From positions 1 through 32,714 of the forward strand of contig CAJTSJ010000028.1 of the NCBI GenBank assembly GCA_910578785.1: 32,714 nt of DNA. The letters run 5' to 3'. The position numbers were made by a program, and so were the translations under genes. This document shows positions 18,501 to 26,206 of this stretch, one piece after another. A model generated the notes under the pieces. That model worked only from the letters and a program-made list of their open reading frames with translations. It was not told the DNA's origin and made no database searches. Every line of letters starts with the position of its first letter. Position 1 is the stretch's first letter. The DNA comes from an uncultured Muribaculum sp. Lineage in GTDB: Bacteria; Bacteroidota; Bacteroidia; Bacteroidales; Muribaculaceae.

Positions 18501-18718
18501 GTACCGTTCAACTCCTGCTCTATCGGTGTGGCCACAGCCTGCGAAACGGTCAAAGCACTCGCGCCCGGATATGAAGCGCTGACCTTAACCACCGGCGGAG
18601 TAATCTGCGGATACTGGTCGATCGGCAACGACACAAGGCCGATGACTCCGAGCACTATTATGATTATTGACAGGACGGCCGACAAGACCGGCCGGTCAAT
18701 GAAGAAACTAACTTTCAT
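15587..18718 (-). CDS. RND efflux pump, HAE1 (AcrB-like) family
   Basis: Inner-membrane proton-driven transporter, trimeric in the family, exporting hydrophobic compounds. Starting at the ATG at 18718 (MKVSFFIDRPVLS) gives 1043 residues, the normal AcrB size. A frame extending to 18799 overlaps the adaptor gene and lacks family similarity. The proton-relay aspartates are at 408/409 (GIVVDDAIVVVENVERV, AcrB 407/408), and the TM10 lysine is in AAKNAILIVEFA. The N-terminal helix is followed by the LPIDQYPQITPP segment typical of HAE1. The gene follows the adaptor by 1 nt and precedes the outer-membrane factor by 4 nt. Confidence 0.97.
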   Translation of the reverse strand: MKVSFFIDRPVLSAVLSIIIIVLGVIGLVSLPIDQYPQITPPVVKVSASYPGASALTVSQAVATPIEQELNGTPEMLYMESSSSNSGGFTATITFDINANPELSAVEVQNRIKLAESRLPQEVVQNGISVEKQASSQLMTICLNSDDAKFDEIYLSNFATLNVVDLLRRLPGVGRVSNVGSRYYAMQIWVQPDKLANLGITVADLQKALKDQNRESAAGVLGQQPVKGLDITIPITTQGRLSSVSQFEEIVVRANPDGSIIRLRDVARISLEAQSYNTESAINGENAAVLAIYMLPGANAMEVAKQVKDAMEEISRNFPEGVTYNIPFDMTTYISESIHEVYKTLFEALVLVILVVYLSLQSWRATLIPLVAVPISLVGTFGFMLIFGFSLNMLTLLGLVLAIGIVVDDAIVVVENVERVMEEDGLPPREATKKAMEGLASPIIATSLVLAAVFVPVSFLGGITGLLYRQFTVTIVVSVLLSAVVALTLSPAMCSLILKPRDKSKPKNVVFRTIDRWLAVGNNKFVGVIGKTLVAKKRVLIGFAVMIALIMVINRLMPSSFLPIEDQGYFKVELELPDGATLERTRKVTDRAIKYLMDNPAVQYVQSVAGSSGRVGSNQSRCDLTVILKPWEERDGQTIDDIMAQVKADMSEYPECRIYLSRPPVIPGLGTSGGFEMQLEARSDATLDDLESATDTLMYYASKNKAISGLSSSLQADIPQLYFDVDRDKVKFSGVPLADVFSTMKAYTGAVYVNDFNMFNRIYRVYLQAEAPYREHRDNINLFFVRGAGDVMIPLTALGSASYTTGPGSIRRFNMFNTSLIQGDAANGHSSGEAMEALEDIAREHLPENIGVEWSGLSYQQKKADGQTGLVLGLVFLFVFLFLAALYESWTVPLAVLLSLPVAALGAYLGEWSFGLENDIYFQIGLVMLMGMAAKNAILIVEFAKEQTDRGEDPVKAAVFASRLRFRPIVMTSLAFILGMVPMVIASGPGSASRQAIGTGVFFGMIFAVVFGIILVPFFFVIIKRALSRKKNVKVKLADTDKN

Positions 18719-18719
18719 A

Positions 18720-19958
18720 CTACTTTTTTTCGCTTTTTGCTTCAGCATCATTGCCGGAGGAAACAGCCGTCGTGTCCGGCGCCTCCCTGTCTCCGTCAAA
18801 TGTCTCCTCCACAGGGCGCACTTTCATACCCGGAGTCAACTTATGCTGTCCTTCAATAACTACATTTTCACCCGACGCAAGACCCCGCTCAACCACGACA
18901 CGATTGTCTATTTCAGGGCCAAGCTCGATAAATCGCTTTTCTACCGTCGAGTCCTGACGCATCACATATATATAGGCTCCGCCCTTTTCGATGATTACAC
19001 CTTTAAGGGGAACCACCGTGGCATCTTCACGGACATCGAGCAAGACGCGGACCTTTGTGAACTGACCCGGCAATATCGAACGTTCGGGATTAGGCATACG
19101 TGCGCGCACCGAGAAAGTTCCGGTGTTCGGATCGACCTGAGGCTCGGCGAAGTCCACCATACCCTTGTGCAGATATACCGTGTTGTCGGCAAGCGTTATG
19201 GTCACATAAGGTTGCCAGCCTCTCGAGGCATTGCGTTCGCCAAGCTCCACGTTGCGTTCCTTACTCTTAAGGTAGTCCAATGCAGTCATGCTGAAGTCGA
19301 TAAGGACCGTGTCGCTCTCGACCACAGTGGCCAACAGGCTCTTTGCCCCCGGGCCGACCAGAGTGCCGACGTCGACCATGCGCTCGCTTATACGGCCCCG
19401 TATAGGCGAACGTACAGTGGTATAGCTCAGCTCAAGTTCAGCCTGTGCAAGGTCGGCCTTGCTCATGCCCACCGCCGCAGTGGCGGTCTCGTACGCCGCC
19501 ACGGCATTGTCGAGGTCAAGCTGACTGGCCGCGTTCTGCTCATACAGGGGCCGTATGCGTTCAAGGTCGCGACGCGTCTTCAGAGCCTGTGCTTCATCTT
19601 TTTTAAGCTGTGCGCGCGCCTTGTCGACACGTGCCTTATATGTGTCGGGATTGATTACGAACAGCACCTGTCCTTTGCTGACCTGCGAACCCTCCTCGAA
19701 GAGCATCTTCTCCAGATAGCCCTCGACTCTGGCCCGAACTTCCACGAACTGGCTTGCACGGACTCGTCCGACATATTCACCATAAATCTCCACATCGTCA
19801 GATACCGACCGGGTAATTCCGACCACAGGCTCATCTGCCACAGAGCGGTGCCGGCCGTTTCTGATAATCATAATGACGACGACCGCCGCTAACACCGCCA
19901 ATATGGCGCAGGCCAAAAATACCACTGACTTTTTTGACTTTAATTGGGGCTTTTTCAT
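18720..19958 (-). CDS. RND efflux periplasmic adaptor (AcrA/MFP family)
   Basis: Membrane-fusion protein bridging the pump and the outer-membrane channel. 412 residues with an N-terminal hydrophobic anchor (about residues 11-32) but no lipobox cysteine, so it is probably anchored by an uncleaved helix or a signal peptide. Next come the lipoyl-like half (FVEVRARVEGYLEKMLFEEG), a helical hairpin with heptads (AQLKKDEAQALKTRRDLERI), the second lipoyl half (VRSPIRGRISERMVDVGTLV) and the beta-barrel and membrane-proximal domains ending near LTPGMKVRPVEE. The acidic C-terminal tail is low complexity. It is first in the three-gene operon, under the promoter at 20066-20096. No adjacent TetR/MarR regulator is seen. 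Confidence 0.96.
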   Translation of the reverse strand: MKKPQLKSKKSVVFLACAILAVLAAVVVIMIIRNGRHRSVADEPVVGITRSVSDDVEIYGEYVGRVRASQFVEVRARVEGYLEKMLFEEGSQVSKGQVLFVINPDTYKARVDKARAQLKKDEAQALKTRRDLERIRPLYEQNAASQLDLDNAVAAYETATAAVGMSKADLAQAELELSYTTVRSPIRGRISERMVDVGTLVGPGAKSLLATVVESDTVLIDFSMTALDYLKSKERNVELGERNASRGWQPYVTITLADNTVYLHKGMVDFAEPQVDPNTGTFSVRARMPNPERSILPGQFTKVRVLLDVREDATVVPLKGVIIEKGGAYIYVMRQDSTVEKRFIELGPEIDNRVVVERGLASGENVVIEGQHKLTPGMKVRPVEETFDGDREAPDTTAVSSGNDAEAKSEKK

Positions 19959-20065
19959 AAATTACTTCCCTCGGTTAATTTTCCTAATTAAAAAACTTTC
20001 TATCGCATAAGACAACAGGAACGAATCCAATCATCCAAAAACTATAGACTTTAAACATAATCTCG

Positions 20066-20096
20066 CAAAGTTAAACTATATTTCCCAATAAGCAAA
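20066..20096 (-). promoter_or_regulatory. Promoter of the RND efflux operon
   Basis: On the minus strand TTTG (complement of 20093-20096), 19 nt, then TAACTTTG (complement of 20066-20073): an exact Bacteroidota promoter. The start would fall near 20058, giving a leader of about 100 nt before the ATG at 19958, long enough to host post-transcriptional control. Confidence 0.8.
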
Positions 20097-20270
20097 ATAT
20101 CGCACTCTAAGGGAAACAGAAACCATCCTTTTAACAAATTAAAAAGCCCATTAGTTCTTACATGACATCAAAACATCTCTCTCAGCAACGCTTTAAGCCG
20201 GAAAAAATGCGTGCTGCAGCATCCTAATTGCATTCTTATTTTATTCAACCCGCAATATGGACAGACAAAT

Positions 20271-20303
20271 GTTAGACACATTAGAATATTTTTCGTAAAT
20301 TTG
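20271..20303 (+). promoter_or_regulatory. Promoter of pheT
   Basis: TAAATTTG at 20296-20303 is an exact -7 box. GTTAG at 20271-20275 lies 20 nt upstream in the -33 position. The leader of about 75 nt holds a small stem (GGCTC at 20324-20328 with GAGCC at 20338-20342). Confidence 0.6.
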
Positions 20304-20384
20304 CGCGGAAAAATTGCGGTTACGGCTCCAATTCATTGAGCCATAGTCTGCAAATAGCATAGACCAACGACAATATCATTAGCA

Positions 20385-22862
20385 ATGAATATATCATACA
20401 ACTGGCTGAAACAGTACATCGACCTGTCGGCAACCCCGGAAAAGCTTGCCGATATTCTTACGTCGACCGGACTTGAGACCGGAGGAGTAGAAGAGGTAGA
20501 ATCTATACGCGGAGGTCTGCGCGGCATCGTCATAGGACACGTGCTGACCTGCGAAGAACATCCCAACAGCGACCATCTTCACATCACCACCGTAGATTTA
20601 GGCCAAAGCGAGCCCGTACAGATAGTCTGCGGAGCTCCAAACGTGGCCGCCGGACAAACCGTCATCGTAGCTACCGTAGGAACGACGCTCTACGACGGCG
20701 ATAAAGAATTTCAGATCAAAAAGTCCAAAATCAGAGGCGTAGAGTCGTTCGGCATGATTTGCGCCGAAGACGAAATCGGTGTCGGCACATCGCATGACGG
20801 CATCATGGTCATCGACACTCCGCTGAAGCCCGGCACACCCGCCGCCGAATATTTCGGACTGTCGTCGGACTACGTACTTGAAGTCGACCTTACGCCCAAC
20901 CGCGTCGACGCAGCATCGCACTACGGCGTGGCCCGCGACCTGAGCGCATGGATGGCATGCCACGAAGGACCCGAAGCCCCGAAATGCCACCGCCCGTCGG
21001 TCGATTCGTTTAATGTCGACACCACCGACGCCGACAAGGCCGTAAAAGTCGAAGTGGCCGACAGCAAGGCTTGTCCACGCTATTCAGGCGTAACCATACG
21101 CAACATAAAGGTCGGCGAAAGCCCCAAATGGCTCAAGGACTTCCTGACGGCCATCGGACAGCGCCCCATCAACAACATCGTCGACATCACCAACTACATC
21201 CTTCTCGGAATGGGACAGCCACTCCACTGCTTCGACCTGGACAAAATCAAGGGCGAAAAGATTGTGGTGAAGACATGTCCGCAAGGCACCCCGTTCACTA
21301 CTCTCGACGGCATCAAGCGCGAGCTTGACAACCGCGACCTGATGATCTGCAACGCCGAAGAACCGATGTGCATCGGCGGTGTGTTCGGAGGTCTTGACTC
21401 AGGCGTCACCGAGTCGACCACGTCAATATTCCTCGAAAGCGCCTACTTCAATCCGACCTCGATCCGCAAGACAGCGCGCCGCCACGGACTCAACACCGAC
21501 GCCTCTTTCCGCTACGAACGAGGCACCGACCCCAACGACACAATGTACTGCCTCAAACTCGCCGCAATGCTCGTCAAGGAGCTTGCCGGAGGCGAGATAT
21601 GCGGTCCGGTAGTCGACATATATCCCGAACCCGTAAAACCATTCCCGGTAGAACTTGACTACGGCTACTTCAACACGCTCGTAGGCAAAGACATCCCCGC
21701 GGAGCAAATCGACAATATAGCCTCGGCGCTCGAAATGCAGATCACCGGCCACGGCGACAACTCGGTCAACCTCCTCGTTCCGACCTACCGCGTCGACGTA
21801 CAGCGACCCTGCGACGTAGTCGAGGACATTCTCCGCATATACGGCTACAATAACATCGAATTTTCCCAGACTCTCCACTCAAGCCTGTCATATAAGAAAC
21901 TCACCGATTCCTCCAACCAGCTTCGCGACCTTATCAGCAACCAGCTCACAGCCGTAGGATTCAACGAGATTCTGAACAACTCGCTCACGGCCGAAAGCTA
22001 CTATGCCGACCTGTCGGACGACCCCAGACGAGTGCCGGTCAAACTGCTCAACCCGCTCAGTGGCGACCTCAATGTCATGCGCATGACCCTGCTGTTCGGA
22101 GGTCTGGAAGTAATCAGCCACAACATCAACCACCGCGACCCGGACCTGATGCTCTATGAATTCGGCAATGTATACTCCGCCGACTCCACAGTTGAATCCA
22201 CAGCCGAGGCACCCATTGCTCCATACACCGAAAACGAGCACCTGGGCATCTGGCTTACCGGAAACAGCCGTCAGGGCAACTGGGCACGCCAGCAGGAGAA
22301 GGCCACATTCTTCGACCTGAAGGCCGACGTGGCCAACATATTCGCCCGACTCGGAATAGCATCGCGCGAAATCGAGCTTAAGGCCACGACACATCCTCTG
22401 TTCGGCTCGGCAATGACCATCGCCACACGTTCAGGCAAGGAGCTCGGCGTGATGGGAACCGTAGCAAAGAAATGGCTGAAGATGTGCGACGTCAAGCAGG
22501 AAGTCATTTTTGCCGAGCTTGACTGGAACGCAATCGTGAAGCTCGCGGTCAAGAAGAAAGTCACCTACACTCCGTTGCCCCGCACCCAGCCCGTGAAGCG
22601 CGACCTCGCACTGCTTCTGGACAACAGCGTCACTATGGCTCAGGTGGAAAAGGTGGTACGCGACAGCGAAAAGCGTCTGCTCCGCGACATCACCCTGTTT
22701 GACGTATATGAAGGCAAGAACCTTGAGCCGGGCAAAAAGAGCTACGCCATAGCCCTCACCCTCCAGGACGACGAAAAGACCCTTCAGGACAAGCAGATAG
22801 AGGCAGTCATGAACAAGGTGATAAACAATCTGAAAAATCAACTCGGAGCACAGCTGCGATAA
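20385..22862 (+). CDS. pheT: Phenylalanyl-tRNA synthetase beta subunit
   Basis: Beta chain of the alpha2-beta2 enzyme that charges tRNA-Phe. The 825 residues contain the full long bacterial form: an N-terminal B1 core, an OB-fold tRNA-binding domain at about 40-150 (HPNSDHLHITTVDLG), the B3/4 editing domain at about 215-400 (INNIVDITNYILLGMGQPLH), the B5 domain at about 405-480, the catalytic-like core, and the C-terminal ferredoxin-like anticodon-binding domain at about 730-825 (RTQPVKRDLALLLD). pheS is not adjacent, which is normal in Bacteroidota. A YebC-type gene follows after 36 nt and is probably co-transcribed. Confidence 0.98.
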   Translation: MNISYNWLKQYIDLSATPEKLADILTSTGLETGGVEEVESIRGGLRGIVIGHVLTCEEHPNSDHLHITTVDLGQSEPVQIVCGAPNVAAGQTVIVATVGTTLYDGDKEFQIKKSKIRGVESFGMICAEDEIGVGTSHDGIMVIDTPLKPGTPAAEYFGLSSDYVLEVDLTPNRVDAASHYGVARDLSAWMACHEGPEAPKCHRPSVDSFNVDTTDADKAVKVEVADSKACPRYSGVTIRNIKVGESPKWLKDFLTAIGQRPINNIVDITNYILLGMGQPLHCFDLDKIKGEKIVVKTCPQGTPFTTLDGIKRELDNRDLMICNAEEPMCIGGVFGGLDSGVTESTTSIFLESAYFNPTSIRKTARRHGLNTDASFRYERGTDPNDTMYCLKLAAMLVKELAGGEICGPVVDIYPEPVKPFPVELDYGYFNTLVGKDIPAEQIDNIASALEMQITGHGDNSVNLLVPTYRVDVQRPCDVVEDILRIYGYNNIEFSQTLHSSLSYKKLTDSSNQLRDLISNQLTAVGFNEILNNSLTAESYYADLSDDPRRVPVKLLNPLSGDLNVMRMTLLFGGLEVISHNINHRDPDLMLYEFGNVYSADSTVESTAEAPIAPYTENEHLGIWLTGNSRQGNWARQQEKATFFDLKADVANIFARLGIASREIELKATTHPLFGSAMTIATRSGKELGVMGTVAKKWLKMCDVKQEVIFAELDWNAIVKLAVKKKVTYTPLPRTQPVKRDLALLLDNSVTMAQVEKVVRDSEKRLLRDITLFDVYEGKNLEPGKKSYAIALTLQDDEKTLQDKQIEAVMNKVINNLKNQLGAQLR

Positions 22863-22898
22863 AACAATAGATTAACTTTTAAATTTTCACATACTGAT

Positions 22899-23627
22899 AT
22901 GGGAAGAGCGTTTGAATACCGCAAGGCAAGAAAACTAAAACGTTGGGGCAACATGTCCCGCACATTTACCCGCATAGGTAAAGAAATCACCATCGCCGTC
23001 AAAGCCGGAGGTCCAGATCCTTCGACCAACCCCCGTCTGAGAGCGCTGATGCAGAACGCCAAGGCAGAAAACATGCCTAAGGACACTGTGGAACGCGCCA
23101 TCAAGAAGGCTACCGACAAGGACGCAGGCGACTACAAGGAAATCTCCTACGAAGGATACGGCCCCCACGGCATCGCCATCTTCGTCGAAGCCGCCACCGA
23201 CAACAACACCCGCACCGTGGCCAACGTGCGCTCATACTTCAACAAGCACGGAGGCAACCTCGGCACACAAGGGTCGCTGACTTTCCTGTTCGACCACAAG
23301 TCTGTGTTCAAAATCAAGGCCAAGGAAGGCGTTTCGCTCGAAGACCTCGAACTTGAGCTAATCGACTACGGCGTTGACGAAATCGAAAACGACGAGGACG
23401 AACTGATGATTTACGGAGCATTCGAGGAATACTCAAATATCCAGAAGTACCTCGAAGACAACGGATTCGAAATCATCAGCTCCGAATTCGAGCGCATACC
23501 ACACGAACTAAAGGAAGTGACTCCCGAACAGCGCGCGGCCATCGAGAAGCTTCTTGAAAAGCTCGAAGAGGACGAAGATGTCCAGAACGTGTTCCACAAC
23601 ATGAAAGAAGAGGATATCGACGAATAA
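22899..23627 (+). CDS. YebC/PmpR family protein
   Basis: 242 residues starting MGRAFEYRKARKLKRWGNMS, with the family hallmarks KAGGPDPSTNPRLR, NMPKDTVERAIKKA and YEGYGPHGIAIFVEA. YebC proteins were long annotated as transcriptional regulators. More recent work links members of the family to relief of ribosome stalling on proline-rich stretches, so a translation role is likely. The position directly after pheT fits a translation-linked transcription unit. The C-terminal part is very acidic (ENDEDELM, LEEDEDVQ). A 12-bp hairpin terminator follows. Confidence 0.95.
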   Translation: MGRAFEYRKARKLKRWGNMSRTFTRIGKEITIAVKAGGPDPSTNPRLRALMQNAKAENMPKDTVERAIKKATDKDAGDYKEISYEGYGPHGIAIFVEAATDNNTRTVANVRSYFNKHGGNLGTQGSLTFLFDHKSVFKIKAKEGVSLEDLELELIDYGVDEIENDEDELMIYGAFEEYSNIQKYLEDNGFEIISSEFERIPHELKEVTPEQRAAIEKLLEKLEEDEDVQNVFHNMKEEDIDE

Positions 23628-23663
23628 TCCACCTCGTCAGATATTTTCCGTACAATATAACAG

Positions 23664-23701
23664 ATAGCTCCATAGCCATGTTTTTATGACTGTGGAGCTA
23701 T
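23664..23701 (+). terminator. Terminator-like hairpin after the YebC gene
   Basis: ATAGCTCCATAG (23664-23675) pairs with CTGTGGAGCTAT (23690-23701), 12 bp with one G-U pair, and CAT/ATG can pair inside. Only a short TTT follows, so termination may be partial and the next gene could receive read-through. Confidence 0.65.
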
Positions 23702-23723
23702 TTACCATCATAATAAGCTATCA

Positions 23724-24941
23724 ATGGATCAGCTTGACGACTTACTGATATCCATAGGAATCCCGAAAGAGGAGATGGCATGGACCACCAGAATGACAGT
23801 GTTGTTCGTGGTGCTCGTCGTCACGGCAATCGTCGACTACGTATGCCGCAACGTCGTCACTAAAGTCATCCGGCGTATAGTCAGCAAGACGGAGACCAAA
23901 TGGGACGACTATCTGCTCAACGACAATGTGCTCAACAACTTATGGCACCTGCTCCTGCCGGTAATCGTGTTTTTCTTTATTCCGGCCATACTCCACGGAC
24001 TGCCGACGCTGGAGTTCTACACCTCCAAAGTGCTCCTGCTATACATCATCGCGATGTCCGTGAGACTCGTATGCTCCATACTCAGCGGAGCATACCAAGG
24101 CACCCTGACCCACAAAGGCATGGAGAACCATCCGCTGAAAGGGCTGTATCAGATGCTCAAACTGGCAATCATATTCATCGGCGCGATTGTGGCCATCAGC
24201 ACCATGCTCAGCAAAAATCCGCTGACCATACTCACCGGCCTCGGCGCCGCCGCGACGGTGCTCATGCTCGTGTTCAAGGACACCATACTCGGATTGGTAG
24301 CAGGAATACAGCTGACGCTCAACAACATGCTCCGTGTAGGCGACTGGATCACAATCCCGTCGCGTAACGCCAACGGCATCGTACGCGAAGTCACGCTCAC
24401 TACGGTAAAGGTACAGAACTACGACAACACCATCATAACCGTGCCCCCCTACACGCTCATATCCGAATCGTTCCAGAACTGGCGCGGAATGCAGGCCAGC
24501 GGAGGCCGAAGGGTGATGCGGGCCATCAACATCGACATGAACACGGTCAGATTCTCGACCGATGCCGAAATCAGCCGTTTCAGGCAGAAGGGATGGCTCA
24601 AGGAGCCGGACATCGACCACAACGGAACGATAGTCAACCTGCACGTGTTCCGCCGGTACGTCGAGCGCTACATCTCAAGCCATCCGAAAGTGCTCTCTAA
24701 GGATATGCTCCTGATGATACGCCAGCTCGACCCCACCACGCAGGGACTGCCCGTACAGCTCTACTTCTTCACCTCCGAGACCGAATGGAAGTCATACGAG
24801 ACCATCGCCTCCGACATATTCGACCACGTGATAGCAATGGTCAACGAATTCGGACTGCGCATATTCCAGTCGCCGACAGGAGCCGACATCGCAGGCCTTA
24901 TAAACATCAGCAACAACGGCAACACACTGCTACGACAATGA
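23724..24941 (+). CDS. MscS-family mechanosensitive channel (YbdG-like)
   Basis: A 405-residue inner-membrane channel that likely opens under membrane tension to release solutes after osmotic downshock. About five hydrophobic segments (near residues 22-42, 70-92, 98-118, 140-162, 168-200) precede the conserved pore-beta domain, with ILTGLGAAATVLMLVFKDTILGL matching the pore helix, then LRVGDWITIP and the YDNTIITVPPYTLISESFQNW segment. Extra N-terminal helices and the C-terminal insert resemble the YbdG subfamily rather than minimal MscS. Its stop overlaps the next gene's ATG by 4 nt. Confidence 0.93.
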   Translation: MDQLDDLLISIGIPKEEMAWTTRMTVLFVVLVVTAIVDYVCRNVVTKVIRRIVSKTETKWDDYLLNDNVLNNLWHLLLPVIVFFFIPAILHGLPTLEFYTSKVLLLYIIAMSVRLVCSILSGAYQGTLTHKGMENHPLKGLYQMLKLAIIFIGAIVAISTMLSKNPLTILTGLGAAATVLMLVFKDTILGLVAGIQLTLNNMLRVGDWITIPSRNANGIVREVTLTTVKVQNYDNTIITVPPYTLISESFQNWRGMQASGGRRVMRAINIDMNTVRFSTDAEISRFRQKGWLKEPDIDHNGTIVNLHVFRRYVERYISSHPKVLSKDMLLMIRQLDPTTQGLPVQLYFFTSETEWKSYETIASDIFDHVIAMVNEFGLRIFQSPTGADIAGLINISNNGNTLLRQ

Positions 24942-25717
24942 TTGACAATGACATAAAAGACCTACTCGACCACGAAGCCGAAGCCATCAACAGCCCGGAC
25001 TTCATCGGTCAGGACCCTGTACAGTTTCCGCGACGGTTCGACAAGCTCCAGGACATAGAGATAGTGTCACTCCTAAGCTCCTCCATCGCTTGGGGCAACA
25101 GAAAGATGATCTGCGCCAACTGCGAAAAGATACTCCGGCTCATGGACTACCGGCCTTACGACTACGTGATGGACCAAGGCTACGAGGAACTGCCCGACAT
25201 GAACATCCACCGCACATTCTTCGCCAAGGACATGCGACACTTCCTGAGGGGAATCCACCGCATATACACCTCCCACGGCTCGCTGGCCGACTTCGCCATA
25301 ACAAAGGACATAGCCTCCGCCGAGCTTCCGGCATGGAAACTCGTCGAGCACATCAACCGGGAGCTGTCCGAAGCCAACGACGGAGCCACCAACCCGCGGT
25401 GCCTGCCCGGAAATCTCGAATCCACGGCCCTGAAACGCGTCAACATGGCGTTGCGCTGGCTCGTCCGCGACGACGGCATAGTCGACATGGGCGTATGGAA
25501 AGGAGTGGTCACTCCGGCCCAGCTGTTCATACCCCTCGACGTCCACGTAGGCAACACTGCCCGCGGCCTCGGACTGCTGACACGCAAAAGCAACGACAAG
25601 TCGGCAGTAGTCCAGCTCACCGCCAAGCTGAAGGAGATGCGGCCCGAAGACCCCGTATGGTATGACTACGCGCTGTTCGGAATCGGAGTCAAAGGCAAGG
25701 ACATTAACGTTAATTAA
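24938..25717 (+). CDS. TIGR02757 (DUF2400) family protein
   Basis: A 259-residue cytoplasmic protein of unassigned function. It starts at the ATG at 24938, which overlaps the channel stop as ATGA. A longer frame from 24785 is shadow sequence. Recognisable family segments are DPVQFPRRFDKLQDIEIVSL, AWGNRKMI, the NMALRWLVRDDGIVDMGVW block and FIPLDVHVGNTARGLGLL. The last resembles the end of an HhH-GPD-like helical fold, so a nucleic acid role has been suggested by shape, but no catalytic glycosylase residue is certain here. Coupling to a mechanosensitive channel is the only functional clue. Confidence 0.88.
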   Translation: MIDNDIKDLLDHEAEAINSPDFIGQDPVQFPRRFDKLQDIEIVSLLSSSIAWGNRKMICANCEKILRLMDYRPYDYVMDQGYEELPDMNIHRTFFAKDMRHFLRGIHRIYTSHGSLADFAITKDIASAELPAWKLVEHINRELSEANDGATNPRCLPGNLESTALKRVNMALRWLVRDDGIVDMGVWKGVVTPAQLFIPLDVHVGNTARGLGLLTRKSNDKSAVVQLTAKLKEMRPEDPVWYDYALFGIGVKGKDINVN

Positions 25718-25789
25718 CCTTATCGGCAAGCCCTTTAAAATCTTTACTTGTTAACTTTACATGTTAAACCGCTAAAATTTTTATTTCCA

Positions 25790-26191
25790 ATGATTCGACT
25801 GCTTACATTGATATTTGTGGCCGTGATGACAGCCTCGTCGGCATTTGCCTCCGGAGCGCCGAAGATAAAGTTGACTGAAAAGAGCTTCGACTTCGGCACT
25901 ATCAGAGAAGCCGACGGCGAAGTCAGCCACGACTTTGTGATTGAGAATATAGGCGACTCGCCTCTGATAATCACCTCGGCAAGCGCTTCTTGCGGATGCA
26001 CCACTCCGCTCATCCCCAAAGAACCCGTCAAGAAGGGCGAAAAGGCCACCATACGTGTGACATACAATCCGGCCGGACGTCCCGGTGAATTCAGCAAGGA
26101 CATCACCGTAAGGTCAAATGCCAAACCCTCGAAATTCAAGCTCAAGATCACCGGAACCGTACTTCCCAAAAGCAAACAGAAATCGAAATAA
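25790..26191 (+). CDS. DUF1573 secreted protein (short)
   Basis: 133 residues. The ATG at 25790 begins a clean signal peptide (MIRLLTLIFVAVMTASSAFA, cleavage likely after FA), while an earlier TTG at 25748 adds a charged stretch that would spoil it. The mature part is one immunoglobulin-like DUF1573 domain: SFDFGTIREADGEVSHDFVI, the ASCGCTTP cysteine motif and TYNPAGRPGEFSKDI. Such proteins are abundant in Bacteroidota envelopes and lack a defined function. The next gene, 15 nt on, carries the same domain, so the two probably arose by duplication. Confidence 0.9.
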   Translation: MIRLLTLIFVAVMTASSAFASGAPKIKLTEKSFDFGTIREADGEVSHDFVIENIGDSPLIITSASASCGCTTPLIPKEPVKKGEKATIRVTYNPAGRPGEFSKDITVRSNAKPSKFKLKITGTVLPKSKQKSK

Positions 26192-26206
26192 AGACATCGC
26201 GTCATC

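Larger units (their letters stand above)
19959..20384. other. 426-nt divergent spacer between the efflux operon and pheT
   Basis: A/T-rich, non-coding in all frames as far as I can judge. It carries two divergent promoters (20066-20096 minus, 20271-20303 plus). A 10-nt palindrome TGCTGCAGCA (20212-20221) is the only other notable word. No regulator gene or RNA gene is recognised. Confidence 0.6.

Noticed and set aside
18719..18799. An upstream extension of the RND pump start (27 extra residues)
   Set aside because: It is basic, lies inside the adaptor gene, and the ATG at 18718 gives the family's normal N-terminus.
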